A stretch of DNA of 64,000 nt, taken from an uncultured Oscillospiraceae bacterium (GTDB taxonomy: Bacteria > Bacillota > Clostridia > Oscillospirales > Acutalibacteraceae). The notes below the pieces were generated by a model that had not been told where the DNA came from, made no database searches, and worked only from the letters and a program-made list of their open reading frames with translations. The stretch spans positions 1 to 64,000 of the forward strand of contig UQAZ01000003.1 in the NCBI GenBank assembly GCA_900539165.1. The letters are read 5' to 3'. This document shows, one piece after another, positions 15,884-24,122 of the stretch. Numbering within the stretch: position 1 is the stretch's first letter; every line of letters begins with the position of its first letter. The translations under genes were made by a program, and so were the position numbers.

Positions 15884-17641
15884 TTACATATTTTCAGTAT
15901 CTGTACGCTCAAAAACAGCACCGTCAGGCACACAAACTTCTGCCTTTGCACCGGACGAATAAGCGTAGCTCGGCAGTTCGGACGATTTATCTGCCACAAA
16001 AATTATATTATGATTGTCTTTCTTAAAGGTATATAGCTTGCCGTCGTCAGAATGTGCTATGATAAACTCATCGTCCTCTTCGTAAGTTCCTGTGGCAAAA
16101 TAACTGCTTAATAATGAATATGTAAAGGTAAAGCTTTTACTTTGCGGTTCAAGGGAAAGAGCTGCTTTATCTTTCTCAGATGAACAATGATATACTAAGG
16201 AATGCCCTGAAGAATCTATAATAGCATTATTTGGCTCATCATCGCCGACTTTTGATTCGGAAATTCCGTAGTACTCCATAGCTGATTTCAAACAAGCTGA
16301 ATTTTGTTTGTCTATATATCGTTGACTGTCTAATGCTTCGTTCCACAGTTGTCTCGGAAACTTTGCTTTAATATCACTTGCATAGAACGAACCGTCTCTT
16401 GGCTCCCAATATTCCAATGGCTCATAAGACGCTATTCCGTTCTTGTTTGCCGAGATGTTCTTTTTCGCAGTAATCACAGTAGGTATGTGTGCTCCTGCTT
16501 CCTCGTTCAATTCGCCGTTTTTATTACTGTATTCCGTATAGAGAACCCACATATAAACTTTGGTCTCGGAAAATGATTCGTCGATTTTCAAAATTTCGTA
16601 ATTGACGGCAACAAAATTATCTTTTGTATGTTCTGAACTGTGATGCTCGACTATTTGCGAATCAATAAGCGTTTGAAGTGAATCGTCTAAATCGGTCACA
16701 TTATATGATTTCGGATTTGTCAGCAAGCATACCGCTGTTATGATACAGGCAATTACTGCTACAAGTATAATCCAAAACGCAGGCTTCTTATAATTTAACA
16801 CGCTTTTCACCCTCTCTTTTACACCTGTTTCGCCAAAAGCAAGCGGACAGGCAGAAATCATTTTGCGTGGCATACTGCAACTTATAAGTGCATCGGAATA
16901 AGGCTTCTTAATTTGAGTACCGAATTGTCGTATTACTTTTTCGTCACAGGCAAGCTCAATATCCTTGCACAGCAGAATATAAGCCAACCATATAATCGGA
17001 TTAAACCAATAAACCGAAAGAAGCAAAAAACCAAGCGGTTTCCAAATGTGGTCTTTTCGTTTTAGGTGTGCCTTTTCGTGAAATATTACATATTCCATAT
17101 GCGTTTCATTTATTGAAGAGGGAATATAGATACGGGGGCGAAAAATACCGAGAATAAACGGGGTTGGGATGTGGTCGCACACCCATATATTTTCTTTTAA
17201 CGGCACAGCTTCTTCTACTTTTTTGCGAACACGGATGTAACTTACGACCGTATAAATACCCATTGCGATTATGCCGATAATCCATATCACCGAAGCAATG
17301 AAAATAACGACTTGTATAGGATTTACGCTGTACTCAACATTCGGAGTAAGGGCGTCCGTAATAATCGGATTAACTGCTTGGTTTAATACTTCAAAACCGC
17401 TGTTGACAGTCGGGCTTTCTGAAATAAGAATATTCTGCGGTATTGTTTCGGTACTCGGAATAAGGCTGAACGCACTCTCCAATGAAAACGGAAAAATCAG
17501 ACGAAAGGCTACAAATCCCCACAGAATGCTCATAATCCATTTTGGGGCTTTTTTCAGAAGAAAACGAAGCAGAATAACAGCGAGAATAAGCCAGCTTGCC
17601 GTTATGCTCATATTCAGAAGTTTAATAAAAACAGCGTCCAT
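15884..17641 (-). CDS. BlaR1/MecR1-like M56 membrane metalloprotease sensor
   Basis: 585 residues. The N-terminal ~300 carry transmembrane helices (about 8-28, 36-53, 110-135, 200-222, 290-310) and the zinc site HEKAH at 188-192 followed by KRKDH, with CDE in ELACDEKVI supplying the third ligand region, as in M56 peptidases. In BlaR1 the protease cleaves the repressor BlaI when an outer sensor binds beta-lactam. Here the ~270-residue outer part lacks recognisable penicillin-binding SxxK/SxN motifs, so the signal is probably not a beta-lactam. It follows the BlaI gene by 5 nt, and no beta-lactamase gene is nearby. Confidence 0.82.
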   Translation of the reverse strand: MDAVFIKLLNMSITASWLILAVILLRFLLKKAPKWIMSILWGFVAFRLIFPFSLESAFSLIPSTETIPQNILISESPTVNSGFEVLNQAVNPIITDALTPNVEYSVNPIQVVIFIASVIWIIGIIAMGIYTVVSYIRVRKKVEEAVPLKENIWVCDHIPTPFILGIFRPRIYIPSSINETHMEYVIFHEKAHLKRKDHIWKPLGFLLLSVYWFNPIIWLAYILLCKDIELACDEKVIRQFGTQIKKPYSDALISCSMPRKMISACPLAFGETGVKERVKSVLNYKKPAFWIILVAVIACIITAVCLLTNPKSYNVTDLDDSLQTLIDSQIVEHHSSEHTKDNFVAVNYEILKIDESFSETKVYMWVLYTEYSNKNGELNEEAGAHIPTVITAKKNISANKNGIASYEPLEYWEPRDGSFYASDIKAKFPRQLWNEALDSQRYIDKQNSACLKSAMEYYGISESKVGDDEPNNAIIDSSGHSLVYHCSSEKDKAALSLEPQSKSFTFTYSLLSSYFATGTYEEDDEFIIAHSDDGKLYTFKKDNHNIIFVADKSSELPSYAYSSGAKAEVCVPDGAVFERTDTENM

Positions 17642-17646
17642 CAGTT

Positions 17647-18006
17647 TTACTCCTCATATTCTTCAACCATACGGCGTAAAAGTTCAAGATCCTTTGGTGT
17701 TAGATTTTTTCGTGTGGTAAATGCAGCTAAAAATGCTGGAAGTGAGCCGTTAAAAGTTTCTTCCACAAATTCTTCGCTTTGTAATGAGCGAAATTCATCA
17801 CGGGATATTAACGAAGTAACCGTTCCTTTTTGATTTTGAAAAATCCCCTTGTAACACAGCCTTTTCAGTACGGTAAAGGAGGTACTCTTCTTCCATTGTA
17901 GCAATGCCTCGCTTTGCTTTGCGAGTTCTGTTGACGAAATCGGTTCATTATCCCAAATAATATCTGCAAATCGGGACTCGACAGGCCCTAAATTTAAGTT
18001 CGCCAT
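17647..18006 (-). CDS. BlaI/MecI-family transcriptional repressor
   Basis: 119 residues starting MANLNLGPVESRF. This start is preferred because an ATG nine nt upstream would touch the AAGGAG ribosome site. A winged-helix domain (about 1-75: SSTELAKQSEALLQWKKSTS, FTVLKRLCYKG) precedes the dimerisation region with the LTPKDLELLRRMVEEY end. Cleavage by the partner M56 protease is the family mechanism. Operator-like TACA-N3-TGTA palindromes overlap its own promoter, so the pair should repress itself. Confidence 0.88.
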   Translation of the reverse strand: MANLNLGPVESRFADIIWDNEPISSTELAKQSEALLQWKKSTSFTVLKRLCYKGIFQNQKGTVTSLISRDEFRSLQSEEFVEETFNGSLPAFLAAFTTRKNLTPKDLELLRRMVEEYEE

Positions 18007-18025
18007 TTGAATCATCTCCTTGGTC

Positions 18026-18075
18026 TACACTTTGTAGCTCGATTATATTCTACATTATGTAAACCAAATTGTCAA
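18026..18075 (-). promoter_or_regulatory. blaI-blaR1 promoter with two operator palindromes
   Basis: On the minus strand, TTGACA (18075-18070), 17 bases, TAGAAT (18052-18047). TACATTATGTA (18051-18061) overlaps the spacer and -10 region, and TACACTTTGTA (18026-18036) lies downstream of -10. Both match the TACA/TGTA core bound by BlaI/MecI proteins. Confidence 0.78.
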
Positions 18076-18097
18076 TGGGATATTTTGTAGAATAAAA

Positions 18098-18124
18098 ATG
18101 CGTTGGGGAATTTCCCCAACGCAT
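18098..18124 (-). terminator. Terminator of the Hsp20 gene
   Basis: A GC-rich hairpin (ATGCGTTGGGGAA / TTCCCCAACGCAT) followed on the minus strand by TTTTTATT, just after the Hsp20 stop. A very similar hairpin lies at 24186-24216; both are followed by TTCTACAA on the minus strand. Confidence 0.82.
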
Positions 18125-18132
18125 TAGTTGTT

Positions 18133-18588
18133 TTATTTGATTTCAATGTATTTTGCGGAATCAATTTCCTTTTTTGGCTGTTCCTTAGGAATTGTCAATT
18201 TAAGAATACCGTGCTTGAATTCGCCCTTGATGTCAGCCTCGTTAATGTTGCCTACATAAAAGCTTCTCTCACATGTTCCGGCATAACGCTCCCTGCGGAT
18301 GTATTTTGCGGATTTTTCATCCTTTTGCTCCTCGTCAAGACCTTTTTCAGCCCTGATTGTAAGATAGCCGTCCTTGAGCGAAACCTTAACCTCGTCCTTA
18401 GAAAATCCCGGCAAATCCATTTCCATCAAATAACTGTCGTCATTTTCCTGAACATCAGTCTTCATAAGGTTCTTACTTCTGTGACCGTACAGCTTCTTTT
18501 GCATCTTTTCCATATCTCTGTCGTCATAGAACGGAAAATCAAAGAAATCATCGAACAAATCTTTACCAAATACATTAGGCATCAACAT
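18133..18588 (-). CDS. Hsp20/alpha-crystallin small heat-shock protein
   Basis: 151 residues. The alpha-crystallin domain spans about 42-145: YLMEMDLPGFSKDEVKVSLKDGYLTI, the second half RYAGTCERSFYVGN, and the closing HGILKLTIPKEQ with the I-x-I/V-type C-terminal anchor around IEIK. It is an ATP-independent holdase that binds unfolding proteins in the cytoplasm. AAGGAG lies nine nt before the ATG. The promoter is overlapped by a CIRCE operator, and the transcript has a leader of about 130 nt. Confidence 0.93.
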   Translation of the reverse strand: MLMPNVFGKDLFDDFFDFPFYDDRDMEKMQKKLYGHRSKNLMKTDVQENDDSYLMEMDLPGFSKDEVKVSLKDGYLTIRAEKGLDEEQKDEKSAKYIRRERYAGTCERSFYVGNINEADIKGEFKHGILKLTIPKEQPKKEIDSAKYIEIK

Positions 18589-18727
18589 AAGTCATCGCTC
18601 CTTTCATAAAAAACACCATATTGAATACCTGCTTTTTATGAACTCGGGATGAGAAAATAAAGTGGAGTTACCGGAGATTAACCCCGTTTTGCTTCTCCTT
18701 AACTTCCTTTCCTTTTGTTCTGTCTAT

Positions 18728-18770
18728 ACTATATCACGCAATATTAGCACTGTCAATAGGAGAGTGCTAA
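18728..18770 (-). promoter_or_regulatory. Hsp20 promoter overlapped by a CIRCE operator (HrcA)
   Basis: On the minus strand, TTGACA (18756-18751), 17 bases, TATAGT (18733-18728). The palindrome TTAGCACTg-N9-GAGTGCTAA (18744-18770) is the CIRCE element with one mismatch, and it covers the -35 box. HrcA repressor would block transcription until heat or misfolding stress. Confidence 0.9.
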
Positions 18771-18901
18771 TGTTCATATATAATTAATGTTTTTATCCGA
18801 CTTGTACTTAATCATTTGTGTTTTATTTGCTTTGAATATTTTCTTGATACATTTTGTATAAAATTAAAAGGAATTCAATAAATTTGAATTCCTTAAAACC
18901 T

Positions 18902-18977
18902 TGGTCGGAGTGACAAGACTTGAACTTGCGACCCCCAGACCCCCAGTCTGGTGCGCTACCACCTGCGCTACACCCCG
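18902..18977 (-). tRNA. tRNA-Pro (GGG)
   Basis: 76 nt with encoded CCA. Acceptor CGGGGTG/CACTCCG, anticodon stem CCAGA/TCTGG with loop CTGGGGG (anticodon GGG), and T-arm with GTTCAAGTC. Confidence 0.94.
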
Positions 18978-19026
18978 ATACTTCTTTTTAGCAAACGACT
19001 CACGAACTGTTAAATCCGTGAGTCAA

Positions 19027-19103
19027 TGGTCGAGGTGACAAGACTTGAACTTGCGGCCTCTGCGTCCCGAACGCAGCGCTCTACCAAACTGAGCCACACC
19101 TCG
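19027..19103 (-). tRNA. tRNA-Pro (CGG)
   Basis: 77 nt with encoded CCA. Acceptor CGAGGTG/CACCTCG, anticodon stem CTGCG/CGCAG with loop TTCGGGA (anticodon CGG). Its T-arm is the same as in the neighbouring tRNA-Pro(GGG), a sign of shared origin. It probably lies first in a two-tRNA transcript on the minus strand. Confidence 0.94.
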
Positions 19104-19248
19104 AAATATATACATTGCACCAATGCAACATAAAGATTATATATTATTACCCATAAAATGTCAAGAAAAAATACGCACAAAATAAAAAGCCCTTTTCAAA
19201 GAGCTTTATACTGTCGATAAAGCCTCTAAAGCTCGCTGACAAAATCAA

Positions 19249-19296
19249 GCCTCCCTTGAAAAGGGAGGCATAGGCTGTCGAAAATACTTTTTCGAC
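19249..19296. repeat. Tandem hairpins in a gene-free stretch
   Basis: Two perfect inverted repeats in succession: GCCTCCCTT-GAA-AAGGGAGGC (19249-19269) and GTCGAAAA-TACT-TTTTCGAC (19277-19296). They lie downstream of the PqqD-like gene on the minus strand but lack a T-run, so a dispersed repeat or RNA-stabilising element is more likely than a terminator. Nothing else is seen between 19104 and 19331 beyond a weak AAAGC/GCTTT hairpin near 19190. Confidence 0.45.
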
Positions 19297-19331
19297 GCAC
19301 CAATTAAAATCAACAATGATGCGTCGGTGTA

Positions 19332-19598
19332 TTATTCGTCCAAAACATTGTTTTCTCTGAGCGTTGCAAGAAAAGCCTCAATGTCCTTTCGTGCTGTTGC
19401 CTCGTCAATTTCATATTCCGAAAGCGTGCTTGCAACCATTTCGTCAACGGTGGTGTCCTTTTTCAAAAGAGACCAAAAGAAAGCGGCACTTTCATTTAAT
19501 GTAATCATACCGTTGAAGCTGTCGCTCGCTTTAGCTAACGGAACAACGATGTCACAGCCTGCGATGTTACGCAGAGCAAATCCGTCCTTGATTTTCAT
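19332..19598 (-). CDS. PqqD-like small protein (RRE-type fold)
   Basis: 88 residues. The pattern (FALRNIAGCDIVVPL, then MITLNESAAFFWSLLKKDTTVDEMV and the C-terminal ARKDIEAFLATLRENNVL) is the PqqD family. Its winged-helix fold acts as the leader-peptide recognition element in many RiPP pathways, but free-standing PqqD-like proteins also occur without any RiPP genes. No precursor peptide or radical SAM gene is nearby. Its ATG overlaps the stop of the gene before it (TAATG), so translation is coupled. Role unknown. Confidence 0.72.
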   Translation of the reverse strand: MKIKDGFALRNIAGCDIVVPLAKASDSFNGMITLNESAAFFWSLLKKDTTVDEMVASTLSEYEIDEATARKDIEAFLATLRENNVLDE

Positions 19599-19849
19599 TA
19601 GCCTTTGAGACCTCTTTCCTGTCTGTCCATATCTTCGATTACGATGTCGTAAATCTCACCGAGTGTTCTGCAATACTGCAAAACAAGCCACGGCTCGTTT
19701 GTATGATAATGGATTTTGATTAAATCCTCGTCGCCTACTGCGATAAGGCAGTCTCCCTTAAAATTCTCAACGAAGTAGTCGTTGATTTCGTCTTCGTCCA
19801 AATCGTGACCGTCAATGAGAAGCTGTGTGTCGTATCTGTATTCAAGCAT
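19598..19849 (-). CDS. Small stand-alone protein resembling the FakA/YloV C-terminal domain
   Basis: 83 residues. YDTQLLIDGHDLDEDEIN then GDCLIAVGDEDLIKIHYHTNEPW and LGEIYDIVIEDMDRQ match a domain found after the Dak2 kinase domain of FakA/YloV proteins (GDSLVVVGDEDLIKVHVHT type). The kinase domain itself is absent, so this is not an enzyme of the usual FakA type. A ligand-binding or regulatory role is a guess. It lies 22 nt after metY in the same minus-strand operon. Confidence 0.68.
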   Translation of the reverse strand: MLEYRYDTQLLIDGHDLDEDEINDYFVENFKGDCLIAVGDEDLIKIHYHTNEPWLVLQYCRTLGEIYDIVIEDMDRQERGLKG

Positions 19850-19871
19850 AGCTTTTTCCTTTCGTGTTTAA

Positions 19872-21140
19872 TTATACCTGTGCCAACGCCTGTTCGATGT
19901 CGGCAATTATATCCTCGGCAGCCTCAATACCGCAGCTGAATCTTACAAGGTCAGGGCTGACTCCGCATTCGATAAGCTGTTCGTCTGTAAGCTGGCGATG
20001 AGTTGTTGAAGCAGGGTGCAGACAGCAGGTTCTTGCGTCTGCAACATGGGTTACGATAGCGGCAAGTCTAAGGCTGTCCATAAATTTGGTAGCAGCCTCT
20101 CTGCCACCCTTAATGCCAAAGCTTACAACACCGCAAGTGCCGTTTGGCATATATTTTTTTGCAAGCTCGTACTGGCTGTCGCTTTCAAGCATAGCACATT
20201 TAACCCAGCTGATTTTGTCATGCTTTTCAAGATATTCGGCAACTGCTTTTGCGTTTTCACAATGACGCTGAATTCTTAAATGCAGACTTTCAAGGCCTAC
20301 ATTAAGAAGGAATGCTTCGTTTGGCGACTGAACAGAGCCGAGGTCTCTCATAAGCTGTACGGTAGCTTTTGTGATGTAAGCTCCCTTGCCGAATGCTTCT
20401 GAATAAACAATTCCGTGATAGCTGTCATCAGGTGTTGTGAGTCCCGGGAATTTGTCGTTTTGAGTCCAGTCGAAATTACCGCTGTCAACGATTGCTCCGC
20501 CGATAGTGGATGCGTGTCCCTCCATATATTTAGTTGTTGAATGAGTTACAATGTCTACTCCGTAATCGAAAACTCGGCAGTTTATCGGGGTTGCAAAAGT
20601 GTTATCAACGATAAGCGGAATGCCGTTTTTATGTGCCACGCTTGCAAATGTTTCAATATCGAGAATATCAAGGCTCGGATTTGATATTGTTTCACCGAAA
20701 ATTGCCTTAGTGTTCGGTTTGATTGCTTCTTGGATTTCCTCTGCCGAAGCGGTAGGGGAAACGAATGTGAAATCAATACCGAGCTTACGCATTGTTACAT
20801 TAAAAAGATTGAATGTGCCGCCGTAAACTGCAGAAGATGACACAATATGGTCGCCTGCCTGGGCAATGTTGAATACAGCATAGAAGTTTGCTGCCTGACC
20901 TGAGCCTGTAAGCATTCCCGCAACGCCACCCTCAAGCGCACAAATCTTTGACGCTACATTGTCACAGGTTGGGTTTTGCAGTCTTGAGTAGAAATATCCG
21001 CTTGCCTTTAGGTCGAAAAGGTCACCCATTTCAACGCTGCTGTCGTATTTGTATGTTGTTGATTGAATAATCGGAATAACTCTCGGTTCTCCGTTTTTTG
21101 GCTTATATGTTCCCTGAACACAAATTGTATCAAGCTTCAT
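19872..21140 (-). CDS. metY: O-acetylhomoserine sulfhydrylase (Cys/Met metabolism PLP enzyme)
   Basis: 422 residues of the usual length. Typical motifs of the Cys/Met PLP family: TGSGQAANFYAVFNI near 80, VDNTFATP near 180 and the Schiff-base lysine in THSTTKYMEGH near 207. It converts O-acetylhomoserine plus sulfide to homocysteine (or O-acetylserine to cysteine) in the cytoplasm, pyridoxal phosphate-dependent. AGGAGAT precedes the ATG. It starts 3 nt after the coaX stop, so they share a transcript. No SAM riboswitch or T-box was seen upstream. Confidence 0.9.
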   Translation of the reverse strand: MKLDTICVQGTYKPKNGEPRVIPIIQSTTYKYDSSVEMGDLFDLKASGYFYSRLQNPTCDNVASKICALEGGVAGMLTGSGQAANFYAVFNIAQAGDHIVSSSAVYGGTFNLFNVTMRKLGIDFTFVSPTASAEEIQEAIKPNTKAIFGETISNPSLDILDIETFASVAHKNGIPLIVDNTFATPINCRVFDYGVDIVTHSTTKYMEGHASTIGGAIVDSGNFDWTQNDKFPGLTTPDDSYHGIVYSEAFGKGAYITKATVQLMRDLGSVQSPNEAFLLNVGLESLHLRIQRHCENAKAVAEYLEKHDKISWVKCAMLESDSQYELAKKYMPNGTCGVVSFGIKGGREAATKFMDSLRLAAIVTHVADARTCCLHPASTTHRQLTDEQLIECGVSPDLVRFSCGIEAAEDIIADIEQALAQV

Positions 21141-21143
21141 TTT

Positions 21144-21920
21144 TTATCTCCTATCTCCTATTGCTTGGTTTTTATCGTAAATTATTTTTAGTCCGTCAAG
21201 CAATAAATTGTTATCAATAATCATTTCGTGTGAGCATTGCTCTGCGATTACCTGACCTAAGCCGCCTGTAACAACTACCGTTGCCTTTTCGCCAAGCTCG
21301 CCCTCAAATTTATCAATAAGCCCGTCAAGCATACACGCCGTACCGATTACACATCCCGATTTCATACAGTCTATGGAATTGGTACCGATAAAGCGTTTCG
21401 GAGCAGAAATGTCTATCTGCGGAAGCAATGCCGCCCCTGCCGTCAGTGCGTTAATTGATGTCTTTAGTCCTGTTGTGATTATACCGCCGATGAAATTGGC
21501 GTCCTTGTCTAATACAAAGCCTGTCGTTGCAGTCCCCATATCAAATATAATGGTGGGCTGAGGATATTTTTCCTTTGCCGCAACAGCACCTACAACAAGG
21601 TCTGCACCAAGCTGACCGGGATCGTCAATTTTTATCGAAAGCCCTGTTTTTATTCCGGGGCCGACAACCAATGCGTCAACGCCGCATACGATTTTTATTG
21701 CATTAACGAGAGTTCCCACAAGCGCAGGAACAACAGATGAAATTATCGCACCGTCAATTTCGAGCGCATTATTCAACCGGAGGAATGAATACATATCCAT
21801 AGCGTATTCGTCCTCTGTTTGATATATGTCGGTTGAAATTCTGCCGGATTTGATTAATTTGTCACCGTCGAGTATTCCGATTACTATGTTAGTGTTGCCT
21901 ATATCAACCGCAAGAAGCAT
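21144..21920 (-). CDS. coaX: Type III pantothenate kinase
   Basis: 258 residues, the normal length. N-terminal phosphate loop LLAVDIGNTNIVIG, the GPGIKTGL motif near 98, DLVVGAVAA and the catalytic region FDMGTATTGFVLD near 127 are CoaX hallmarks. It phosphorylates pantothenate in the first step of CoA synthesis and needs potassium in the family. GAGGTGA lies before the ATG. It heads a four-gene minus-strand set (coaX-metY-FakA-like-PqqD-like). Confidence 0.93.
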   Translation of the reverse strand: MLLAVDIGNTNIVIGILDGDKLIKSGRISTDIYQTEDEYAMDMYSFLRLNNALEIDGAIISSVVPALVGTLVNAIKIVCGVDALVVGPGIKTGLSIKIDDPGQLGADLVVGAVAAKEKYPQPTIIFDMGTATTGFVLDKDANFIGGIITTGLKTSINALTAGAALLPQIDISAPKRFIGTNSIDCMKSGCVIGTACMLDGLIDKFEGELGEKATVVVTGGLGQVIAEQCSHEMIIDNNLLLDGLKIIYDKNQAIGDRR

Positions 21921-22179
21921 ACCGTCACCTCGTTTATTAATATTACCTCATATATATTAACATCATTGAGGTGAAAACGCAACCAAAAATTACATCGCAG
22001 ATATATATTTACAGGGCAGAACAGTAATACTTAAAACGCCATTAATAACGGCTTTTAATATAAAAACCCCTGCCGAATTGAACTGCCCAAAGTTGTACGG
22101 ACAGTACAAAAAGAGCCTATTTGAAGTAGAAAATTAAAATTTAAGCAACAACTCTGCACCTTTTTAACATGAATTTTAA

Positions 22180-22662
22180 TCATTCCCAGATAAACTCGAT
22201 TTCTTTTGTATTAAGTTCTAAATTACACATTGAATAAATTACTCCCTCATACTTGGCATAAATACTTAGTTCAATTACTGCTTCATTAATATTGGGAGAC
22301 GCATAAGTATAGAGATATTCCCACGAATTACATTTCTTTCCTTTTTGTTTTTGAATTTCGGAATTTGCTAAATCAACAAATTCTGCAATGGATATTGATT
22401 TCACTTTATACATATTCTTTCGGTTAAAAGAAGTTTTAAGCTCTGCATTGCAAAAATATTCATCTTCAAGCCTGCACTTTATATGGCATTTTGTGAAATT
22501 CTTATATTTCTCACAAAATTCATTTCCTTTTTGGTCTGAAAATAAATGTGTTTCAAAGCTCAAGGTCAGCACATTGTCATCTATTGAAACATTGTATAAA
22601 TCATGGTCGTGAAGAATACCATCGGGAATATAATTTTCTCTCATAATATACTTTTCCGTCAT
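22180..22662 (-). CDS. Hypothetical protein
   Basis: 160 residues with no signal peptide or membrane segment; I do not recognise it. It is rich in charged residues and alternates strands (LTLSFETHLFSD, EAVIELSIYAKYEGVIYS) with one helix (ISIAEFVDLANSEIQKQKG). Size and style resemble immunity- or DUF-type accessory proteins, but nothing nearby supports that. AGGAG lies before the ATG. It stands alone between gene-free stretches of 258 and 173 bases. Confidence 0.55.
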   Translation of the reverse strand: MTEKYIMRENYIPDGILHDHDLYNVSIDDNVLTLSFETHLFSDQKGNEFCEKYKNFTKCHIKCRLEDEYFCNAELKTSFNRKNMYKVKSISIAEFVDLANSEIQKQKGKKCNSWEYLYTYASPNINEAVIELSIYAKYEGVIYSMCNLELNTKEIEFIWE

Positions 22663-22795
22663 TATAATTCTCCTAAAATAGTTTTTACAATTTGGTTTTA
22701 TTATATATTAATCTGTTACTTACATCAACATTAAGTTTACGGTGTAGTTGATTTTGTAATGCTTGTTATGTTGGGCAGTTGTTTTATCAAATTAA

Positions 22796-22830
22796 AACAG
22801 CCGCTACTGTTTTTGCAGATCACGGCTGTT
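22796..22830 (-). terminator. Terminator of the Fe-S protein/cupin transcript
   Basis: An 8-bp stem AACAGCCG/CGGCTGTT, followed on the minus strand by TTTTAATTT, placed six nt after the cupin stop. Confidence 0.75.
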
Positions 22831-22835
22831 GGAAT

Positions 22836-23180
22836 TTATTTAATTTCAAGTGGGAAAACTACTGTTAAAAGCATTTTGAAATCAGTTGGAGCATAGACTG
22901 CGTGAGGCTTTTTAGCAGGCATAACAATAGCTTCTCCTGCGTTGCAGAGATACACCTTACCGTCAACAGTGAACTGTCCTGTTCCCTCCAAAACGGTTAC
23001 CATTGCATCACCTGTTGAGTCGTGTGTGCCGATTTCCTCACCCTGTGAAAAGGCGAACAGCGTTACGCTGACAGCACTGTTTTGTGCCAAGGTTTTGCTG
23101 ACCACTTGCCCTGGCTGTACCTCTACCTGTTGCGCAAGAGCAAATACTTCCTCGTGATTTACATTTTTGATAAATGCCAT
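22836..23180 (-). CDS. Small cupin-domain protein
   Basis: 114 residues making a single cupin barrel. The first motif region, EIGTHDSTGDAMVTVLEGTG, has one His, and the second is GEAIVMPAKKPHAVY. The exact metal ligands are fewer than in classic cupins, so activity is unclear. It lies 12 nt after the ferredoxin-type gene and has its own AGGAGG site. The pair recurs in anaerobes and may act in redox or stress handling; this is inference. Confidence 0.82.
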   Translation of the reverse strand: MAFIKNVNHEEVFALAQQVEVQPGQVVSKTLAQNSAVSVTLFAFSQGEEIGTHDSTGDAMVTVLEGTGQFTVDGKVYLCNAGEAIVMPAKKPHAVYAPTDFKMLLTVVFPLEIK

Positions 23181-23192
23181 TGATTTATCCTC

Positions 23193-23882
23193 CTATGATA
23201 ATATTTTTCCGTCGGTTGAGATTGTTACTACCTGCCATGGAATGAATTTTCCGCTGTTTTGAAGCGCTGTCTTAACTGCGTGTTCGATACCTCCGCAGCA
23301 GGGCACCTCCATTCTTACAACGGTTACGCTTTTGATATTATTATTTTCGATAATTGCAGTTAATTTATCTGTGTAGTCAACATCATCAAGCTTCGGACAG
23401 CCTATAAGAGTAACCTTGTTTTTGATGAAATCGTTGTGGAAATTGCCGTAGGCATAAGCCGAGCAATCAGCGGCAATAAGGAGGTTTGCACTGTCAAAAT
23501 AAGGTGCATTAATCGGCACAAGCTTAATTTGAACAGGCCATTGAGAAAGCTGACTTGATACGAAAAGATCGGTATTATCTACTTCCTTTTCGTGATTTAT
23601 ACTCATTGAGCGTGAACCGGGACAACCTGAATGCGCGTGATTTTTAGTCCTTTGACTTGCTTTAACCGCCTCCTCGTTATAAGCCGGAGCCTCACGCATT
23701 TCAAAGGAAATTGCGTCAACAGGACAGGCGGGTAAGCAATCGCCCAAGCCATCGCAATAATCCTCTCTTGTGAGAACGGCTTTGCCGTTTACCATTTCTA
23801 TTGCGCCCTCATGGCAGGCAGATGCACATGCACCGCAACCGTTACATTTTTCTTTATCTATCTTAATGATTTTTCTAATCAT
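23193..23882 (-). CDS. 2[4Fe-4S] ferredoxin-domain protein with C-terminal extension
   Basis: 229 residues. Two 4Fe-4S motifs near residues 14-25 (CNGCGACASACHEG) and 43-54 (CDGLGDCLPACP) form a ferredoxin-like domain. The rest includes a HSGCPGS motif, a DCSAYAYG segment and CCGGIEHAV near 205, extra cysteines that could bind another cofactor. It is probably a cytoplasmic electron-transfer or redox-sensing protein of strict anaerobes; substrate unknown. GGAAG precedes the ATG. The leader upstream is long and structured. Confidence 0.82.
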   Translation of the reverse strand: MIRKIIKIDKEKCNGCGACASACHEGAIEMVNGKAVLTREDYCDGLGDCLPACPVDAISFEMREAPAYNEEAVKASQRTKNHAHSGCPGSRSMSINHEKEVDNTDLFVSSQLSQWPVQIKLVPINAPYFDSANLLIAADCSAYAYGNFHNDFIKNKVTLIGCPKLDDVDYTDKLTAIIENNNIKSVTVVRMEVPCCGGIEHAVKTALQNSGKFIPWQVVTISTDGKILS

Positions 23883-24058
23883 TTTAATCTTCCTTTCTTA
23901 ATTTGGTAGCCTTATTATACTATAAATCATACTGATTTTCTACCGATTTTCGATAAAAAATACGAGGTATGTTATGGGAAGAAAGCAATATAAAATAAGT
24001 ATTATTCAGCACACAAATGTTTACAAAAAAGTAAATTTAATGAAAAATCACTCAATGA

Positions 24059-24101
24059 TTTCACTTTCCTTTGCGTGAAACCTGATACCGTTACAACACG
24101 C
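24059..24101 (-). promoter_or_regulatory. Leader with two competing hairpins before the Fe-S protein gene
   Basis: On the minus strand, GCGTG (24101-24097) can pair with CACGC (24077-24073), while the overlapping TTTCAC (24080-24075) can pair with GTGAAA (24064-24059). The two hairpins exclude each other. A weak stem and T-run follow near 24055-24040. It fits an attenuator or riboswitch-like switch, but no known class is recognised. Confidence 0.35.
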
Positions 24102-24122
24102 CCAACAGTAACATTTCAATAG

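Noticed and set aside
19327..19608. Plus-strand ORF opposite the PqqD-like gene
   Set aside because: It mirrors the coding strand of a recognisable family and lacks a ribosome site.
23974..24078. A 34-codon ORF on the plus strand starting MGRKQYKISI
   Set aside because: The ribosome site is weak, it has no known relatives to my eye, and it runs against the leader of the minus-strand Fe-S protein gene.
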